Source: Prevotella sp. Rep29
GTDB taxonomy: Bacteria > Bacteroidota > Bacteroidia > Bacteroidales > Bacteroidaceae
DNA length: 64,000 nt
Reading direction: 5' to 3'
Assembly (NCBI RefSeq): GCF_019551475.1
Contig: NZ_CP047159.1
Location: forward strand, 1,860,001 to 1,924,000
The translations under genes and the position numbers were made by a program. Numbering within the stretch: position 1 is the stretch's first letter; each line of letters starts with the position of its first letter. Under the pieces are notes generated by a model. It worked only from the letters and a program-made list of their open reading frames with translations. It had not been told where the DNA came from and made no database searches. Of the stretch, positions 59,861-64,000 are shown in pieces.

Positions 59861-60454
59861 ATGGGGGTTGCAGAACGTTCGATCAAACGCATGACAGATA
59901 TTGTCTGTGCGGCATTGGGACTGGTTTTGCTCTCTCCCGTCTTTATCGTGATAGCAGTGTTACTGAAGTGTCAGCGCGGCGGTCGGGTGTTCTTCTCGCA
60001 AGAACGCATCGGCTATGGCGGCAAACCGTTCAACATATACAAGTTTCGGACGATGAGTAGCGTGGTCGAGGACGAGGGTCCTCAACTCATCTCAATGCCC
60101 GATGCCGCACAGAGCACGCGCGTGGAACGTTTCATCCGCAAACACCATCTGGACGAACTGCCGCAGCTGTGGAACGTGCTGAAAGGCGACATGTCGCTGG
60201 TGGGTCCGCGTCCCGAGCGCCGCTACTTCATCGAGAAAATCATGGAGCACACGAATGATTACGAGTTAATCTACGAGATGCGCCCGGGACTCACATCGGA
60301 GGCGACGCTGTATAACGGCTATACCGACACGATGGAGAAGATGCTGAAGCGTCTGGAAATGGATATCCGCTACTTGGAGAACCGCTCGCTGTGGATGGAC
60401 TTCAAGATTGTCGTAAACACGATATTCTGTCTGCTGAGCGGGAAAGAGTTCTGA
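59861..60454 (+). CDS. Initiating sugar-phosphate transferase (PglC/WcaJ type)
   Basis: A ~197-residue membrane protein that attaches the first sugar-1-phosphate to undecaprenyl phosphate, starting exopolysaccharide synthesis. It has one N-terminal reentrant helix (IVCAALGLVLLSPVFIVIAVLLK, in part), then FFSQERIGYGGKPFNIYKFRTM, HHLDELPQLWNVLKGDMSLVGPRPERR (the DE/PRP core), and LTSEATLYNGYTDTMEKM. The length resembles the minimal PglC form rather than WbaP with extra N-terminal helices. I use ATG 59861; ATG 59714 in frame would add 49 residues containing one hydrophobic stretch and cannot be ruled out. Wza- and Wzc-like export genes follow. Confidence 0.88.
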   Translation: MGVAERSIKRMTDIVCAALGLVLLSPVFIVIAVLLKCQRGGRVFFSQERIGYGGKPFNIYKFRTMSSVVEDEGPQLISMPDAAQSTRVERFIRKHHLDELPQLWNVLKGDMSLVGPRPERRYFIEKIMEHTNDYELIYEMRPGLTSEATLYNGYTDTMEKMLKRLEMDIRYLENRSLWMDFKIVVNTIFCLLSGKEF

Positions 60455-60526
60455 AAAGACACATCAGTTCCCGCGAAGACAAAGAGTTGAACATAAAAAA
60501 CAGAAAACAGAGAATTATACTGAGAT

Positions 60527-63040
60527 ATGAAAAGAAAATTGTTGGTAATATTGACAGCAGTGCTGCTTCCACTGAGTGTGCTTGGTCAGTCGTCGATGAC
60601 AGACGACCAAGTGATGAACTTTATAGCAAAAGAGTATAAGGCTGGCAACTCGCGTGGACAGATTGTAACGAAATTGATACAGAACGGTGTGGACATCAGC
60701 CAGATTCGCCGTGTACAGAAGAAGTATGAGCGCATCGCACAGGACAAGGGACTGGGTGCCGTGTCGGACGCAAGCATCGGCAAGACCAACGACGACCGGA
60801 CACGCACGAACAACGTTCAGAAAGAAACGGAGGAAGGTTCGTCACAGCGAATCGGCAATAGCGGCTATAATCCGGAACTCTACACTTTCGACGAGAACGA
60901 CAAGGAGTTCACGGAAATGCAAGGTGCGATGGACGACTTGCTGCCGACGGACACTGCAACAATGTATAAACGCCTGTTGGAACAGCAGAAACGCAACAAG
61001 AAGAAAGTGTGGGGACGCGACATCTTCAACAACAAGAACCTGTCGTTTGCGCCAGCCATGAATATTGCCACCCCGCGAGACTACGTCCTGGGACCTGGCG
61101 ATGCCGTGTTCATTGACGTCTATGGTGCCTCGCAAAAAACCGTTCAGGGCGTTGTGTCGCCCGAAGGAACGGTGACCATCGAAGGCTTCGGACCCGTCCA
61201 GGTGGGCGGACTGACCGTTTCGCAAGCCAACGCCCAACTGCGTTCGACACTCGGAGCACGATACAGCAGCAGCCGCATACGCCTGAGTGTCGGTCAGACA
61301 CGCAGCGTGACGGTAAACGTATATGGCGAAGTGAACGTACCCGGCACCTATACGCTCTCCGCCTTCTCCACCCCACTCAACGCGCTCTACATGGCAGGCG
61401 GCATCAATGATGTGGGAACGCTGCGCAACATCAAGGTCTATCGCAACGGAAGAATGATTGCTGCAATCGACGTGTATGACCATATCCTGAACGGAAAGTC
61501 GGTCAACATACATCTGGCTGACAACGACGTGATTTATGTGGGCACCTACGACTGTCTGGTAAATATCACGGGTAAGGTGAAACGCCCCATGTATTACGAG
61601 ATGAAGAAGAACGAGAGTGTCGCTACCCTGCTGAAATATGCCGGTGGATTTACGGGCGATGCCTATACAAAGTCGGTTCGCCTCATCCGCAAGACCGGCA
61701 GACAATATTCCATCCACAACATCGAAGAATTCGACCTCAGTTCATTCCATGTATCCGACGAGGACTCGGTAAGCGTAGATTCAATCATCGCACGCTTCGA
61801 GAACAGCGTGGAGGTGAAGGGAGCCGTCTTCCGCCCGGGAATGTACGAGGTGGGCAACGACATCAACAGCGTGCGCACACTGATTGAACATGCCGAAGGA
61901 GTGCGCGAAGAAGCATTTACCGACCACGCCGTGATGCACCGCATGAGAGCCGACCGCACACTGGAAGTGATACCCGTAGATGTGCAAGGAATCTTGGACG
62001 GCAGAGCGGCAGACATCCCCCTGCAGGCAAACGACGTGCTCTTCATCCCGACCAAACAAGAGATGATGCAGGAACGCACGCTCACCATCCATGGTGAGGT
62101 GCACTACCCCGGTATCTATAAATATGCAGCCAACGAGACGGTGGAAGACCTGATTCTCCAGGCAGGTGGTCTGAAAGAGACCGCTTCAACGGTGAAAGTG
62201 GATATCGCCCGCCGCATAAACAATCCCAAGGCAACCAGCCCTGACAGCATTATCTCACAGACCTTCACGCTCGCACTCAAAGATGGCTTCGTCATCGACG
62301 GCGAGCCGGGCTTCGTCCTGATGCCATACGACGAGATTTACGTCCGTCAAAGCCCGGGATTCAACATCCAAAAGAATGTCCGCGTGGAAGGCAACGTCAT
62401 GTTTGCCGGTGTCTATACCCTCTCAAGCAAGAACGAGCGCATATCAGACATCATCAAGAAAGCAGGCGGTCTGAACGACCTCGCATATATTCGCGGAGCA
62501 CGCCTTGAACGCCGCACGAACGAGGACGAGCGCTTGCGGATGCAAACCGTACTGAGGATGTTGCAGGCACAGGCAGGACAGAAAGACACCTTGAACATAG
62601 CCTTGCTGGAACTGGGTGACACCTATCCCGTAGGTGTCGATTTCGAGAAAGCACTGAAGAATCCCGGTTGCGACGAGGACATCGTGCTGCGGGAAGGCGA
62701 CCGCATCTTCGTTCCCGAATACAACGGTACGGTTAAGATTTCGGGCGACGTGATGTATCCGAACACCGTGACCTACGAGAAAGGCAAGCGCCCGTCATAC
62801 TACATCGACCAAGCCGGTGGATGGGGTAACCGTGCGAAGAAGAGCAATACCTACATCATCTATATGAACGGCAAGGTGGCAAAAGTCGGTCATAACGCCA
62901 AGGTGCAACCCGGCTGTGAAATCATAGTTCCGAGCAAGCCCAAGAACAGTGGACGCTCACTGACAGAATGGCTCACCATCGGCTCAAGCGTCAGCAGCAT
63001 CGCCGCGATGATTGCAACAATAGCAAATATTGTGAAATAG
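60527..63040 (+). CDS. Wza-like polysaccharide export protein with multiple SLBB domains
   Basis: An 837-residue exported protein. Signal peptide at 1-20 (LLVILTAVLLPLSVLG). A helical N-region (MTDDQVMNFIAKEYKAGNSRGQIVTKLIQNGVDISQI) precedes a Poly_export domain (PRDYVLGPGDAVFIDVYG, about 190-207) and six or so SLBB repeats, such as VNVYGEVNVPGTYTLSAFSTPLNALYMAGGI, VEVKGAVFRPGMYEVG and VRVEGNVMFAGVYTLS. It ends with a hydrophobic anchor (TIGSSVSSIAAMIATIANIV). It would form an outer-membrane/periplasmic export channel working with the downstream Wzc-like protein. It starts 72 nt after the sugar transferase gene. Confidence 0.93.
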   Translation: MKRKLLVILTAVLLPLSVLGQSSMTDDQVMNFIAKEYKAGNSRGQIVTKLIQNGVDISQIRRVQKKYERIAQDKGLGAVSDASIGKTNDDRTRTNNVQKETEEGSSQRIGNSGYNPELYTFDENDKEFTEMQGAMDDLLPTDTATMYKRLLEQQKRNKKKVWGRDIFNNKNLSFAPAMNIATPRDYVLGPGDAVFIDVYGASQKTVQGVVSPEGTVTIEGFGPVQVGGLTVSQANAQLRSTLGARYSSSRIRLSVGQTRSVTVNVYGEVNVPGTYTLSAFSTPLNALYMAGGINDVGTLRNIKVYRNGRMIAAIDVYDHILNGKSVNIHLADNDVIYVGTYDCLVNITGKVKRPMYYEMKKNESVATLLKYAGGFTGDAYTKSVRLIRKTGRQYSIHNIEEFDLSSFHVSDEDSVSVDSIIARFENSVEVKGAVFRPGMYEVGNDINSVRTLIEHAEGVREEAFTDHAVMHRMRADRTLEVIPVDVQGILDGRAADIPLQANDVLFIPTKQEMMQERTLTIHGEVHYPGIYKYAANETVEDLILQAGGLKETASTVKVDIARRINNPKATSPDSIISQTFTLALKDGFVIDGEPGFVLMPYDEIYVRQSPGFNIQKNVRVEGNVMFAGVYTLSSKNERISDIIKKAGGLNDLAYIRGARLERRTNEDERLRMQTVLRMLQAQAGQKDTLNIALLELGDTYPVGVDFEKALKNPGCDEDIVLREGDRIFVPEYNGTVKISGDVMYPNTVTYEKGKRPSYYIDQAGGWGNRAKKSNTYIIYMNGKVAKVGHNAKVQPGCEIIVPSKPKNSGRSLTEWLTIGSSVSSIAAMIATIANIVK

Positions 63041-63084
63041 GATGAAAGGATTTGGATTTTGGACATTAGCTACAATTCTCAAGT

Positions 63085-64000
63085 ATGGAAAACAATAGAC
63101 AAACCATAGATTTCGGAAAGATCTTCAAGGATCTTTGGAGCAGGAAAATGTTGTTGCTAAAAGTGTGGGTAGTAACCTTTATCCTTGCTTGTATATATAT
63201 ATTTCCTCAGCCCAGATATTATGATGCGAGCGAGGTTCTGGCGCCAGAAATAGTAGATCTTTCGTCAAGTGGCGGACTTGGGGCTTTGGCAAGTAATTTC
63301 GGTGTGAACTTAGGTATTGGCATGAGCAAGGATGCCATATACCCCGAACTGTATCCCGATCTTATTGGTTCCAAGCAATTCCTGGTTTCGCTGTTTGATG
63401 TTAAGGTCAAGACATTAGACGGCAAGGTTGAGTGTGACCTACATACCTATCTACTGAAGCACCAGAAGGATGCTTTCTACAATTATCCCAAAACATGGCT
63501 GATTGAGAAAATAAACGAATGGAAGAATTCCGACAAACCAGTAGGTAAAGCCGATGGAAAGATAGATCCGTTTATCTTGAGCGAGCAGGACATGTTGTTG
63601 ACCAAGGCATTGGAGGGCATGATACGTTGCTCGGTGAATAAAAAGACAGATGTGGTAACCATTTCGATACGTTCCCAGGACCCTCTGGTATCAGCTACTT
63701 TGGCAGATAGTGTCTGTCAGCGGTTACAGGCTGTAATAACAGACTACAGGACAAGTAAAGCGCGTATGGATGTCGAGTATTATACAAAACTTACCGAGAA
63801 GGCAAAGGCTGACTATGACCGCTCAGTTGTGAAATACAGCCATTTCTGTGATACCCATGAGAGTACGGTTCTACAGGTCTATGCATCCGAGCGCGACAAG
63901 CTGGAGAATGAGATGTCGATGTGCTTCTCTACATACCAGACCATGCAGACTCAGCTGCAGGCTGCCAAGGCTAAACTGCAGGAGCGCACTCCGGTATTTA
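63085..64000 (+). CDS. Wzc/Wzz-like chain-length determinant (cut by window end)
   Basis: Frame from ATG 63085 (MENNRQTIDFGKIFKDLWSR) stays open to the window end, 305 codons. A transmembrane segment (about 25-40, VWVVTFILACIYIF) is followed by a periplasmic region with PRYYDASEVLAPE, and a helical stretch beginning LTKALEGMIRC... TISIRSQDPLVSATLADSVCQRL, typical of Wzz domains (the proline-rich second helix lies beyond the window). It would control polysaccharide chain length and, if a BY-kinase domain follows, phosphorylate itself; that part is not visible. It begins 44 nt after the Wza-like gene. Confidence 0.88.
   Translation, partial: MENNRQTIDFGKIFKDLWSRKMLLLKVWVVTFILACIYIFPQPRYYDASEVLAPEIVDLSSSGGLGALASNFGVNLGIGMSKDAIYPELYPDLIGSKQFLVSLFDVKVKTLDGKVECDLHTYLLKHQKDAFYNYPKTWLIEKINEWKNSDKPVGKADGKIDPFILSEQDMLLTKALEGMIRCSVNKKTDVVTISIRSQDPLVSATLADSVCQRLQAVITDYRTSKARMDVEYYTKLTEKAKADYDRSVVKYSHFCDTHESTVLQVYASERDKLENEMSMCFSTYQTMQTQLQAAKAKLQERTPVF

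Overview
The window comes from a Bacteroidetes chromosome, most likely a Prevotella-type organism. The support is consistent: promoters of the form TTTG-N19/20-TAnnTTTG stand before many genes, Shine-Dalgarno sites are largely absent, lipoproteins are frequent, the family set is typical (DUF4837, DUF4922, LptE, YARHG, AmpG-like MFS pair), there is a 47-nt-repeat type II-C CRISPR system, and the tmRNA tag ends in YALAA. Tryptophanase suggests an indole-positive species. I cannot fix the species.

Layout. 1-5.7 kb: edge of a PLD/helicase-like gene behind a structured leader, three tandem promoters, a small unknown protein, Ndk, a DUF4377 lipoprotein, a carboxymuconolactone-decarboxylase-like protein, tryptophanase with a possible leader peptide, and a GT90/CAP10-like glycosyltransferase. 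5.7-16 kb: a candidate sRNA, a secreted subtilase, SlyD-like PPIase, AroC, a second candidate sRNA, PyrD/PyrK, an XRE regulator, 1.2 kb of AT-rich non-coding DNA, HolA, and an HsdR_N-like nuclease-fold protein. 16-22.7 kb: type II-C CRISPR-Cas. A divergently transcribed tracrRNA precedes a frameshifted cas9, then intact cas1 and cas2 and seven 47-nt repeats with six 30-nt spacers. The array reads toward cas2 on the minus strand, and every repeat contains a promoter-like motif.

23-34 kb: a YqiA-like esterase fused to a degenerate nucleotidase domain, a TerB-DnaJ protein behind a duplicated promoter block, an SGNH/MBOAT acetylation pair, a C4 zinc-ribbon protein, Nif3, two tandem secreted DNA/RNA nucleases, and the agmatine-to-putrescine pair AguA/AguB. 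34-51 kb: two AmpG-like transporters translationally coupled to a 1247-residue GT2-HIT-SpoIID fusion, RlmN, a DUF4837 lipoprotein, PdxA, an LPG-synthase-type membrane protein, a sigma-54 activator, LptE, a TPR-like protein, SecG, tRNA-His with a triplicated terminator, and an aspartyl protease. This segment is flanked by two inverted copies of a ~430-bp non-coding element.

51-64 kb: a YARHG-domain protein, then tmRNA (ssrA, minus strand). A ~6.9-kb integrative element lies exactly between two copies of the first 19 nt of tmRNA (52706-52724 and 59618-59636). It carries a tyrosine recombinase, an excisionase-like protein, a phage II/X-type Rep and small cargo genes. Insertion separated tmRNA from its native promoter; the element brings a replacement promoter, and its far end folds into a terminator-like hairpin in front of the orphaned one. 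Beyond it begins an exopolysaccharide export locus: sugar transferase, Wza-like SLBB protein and a Wzc/Wzz-like protein cut by the window end.

The strongest leads are promoters embedded in CRISPR repeats, the tmRNA 5'-end integration with promoter swap, the GT2-HIT-SpoIID/AmpG operon, the frameshifted cas9, and several families of non-coding palindromic and tandem-promoter repeats.
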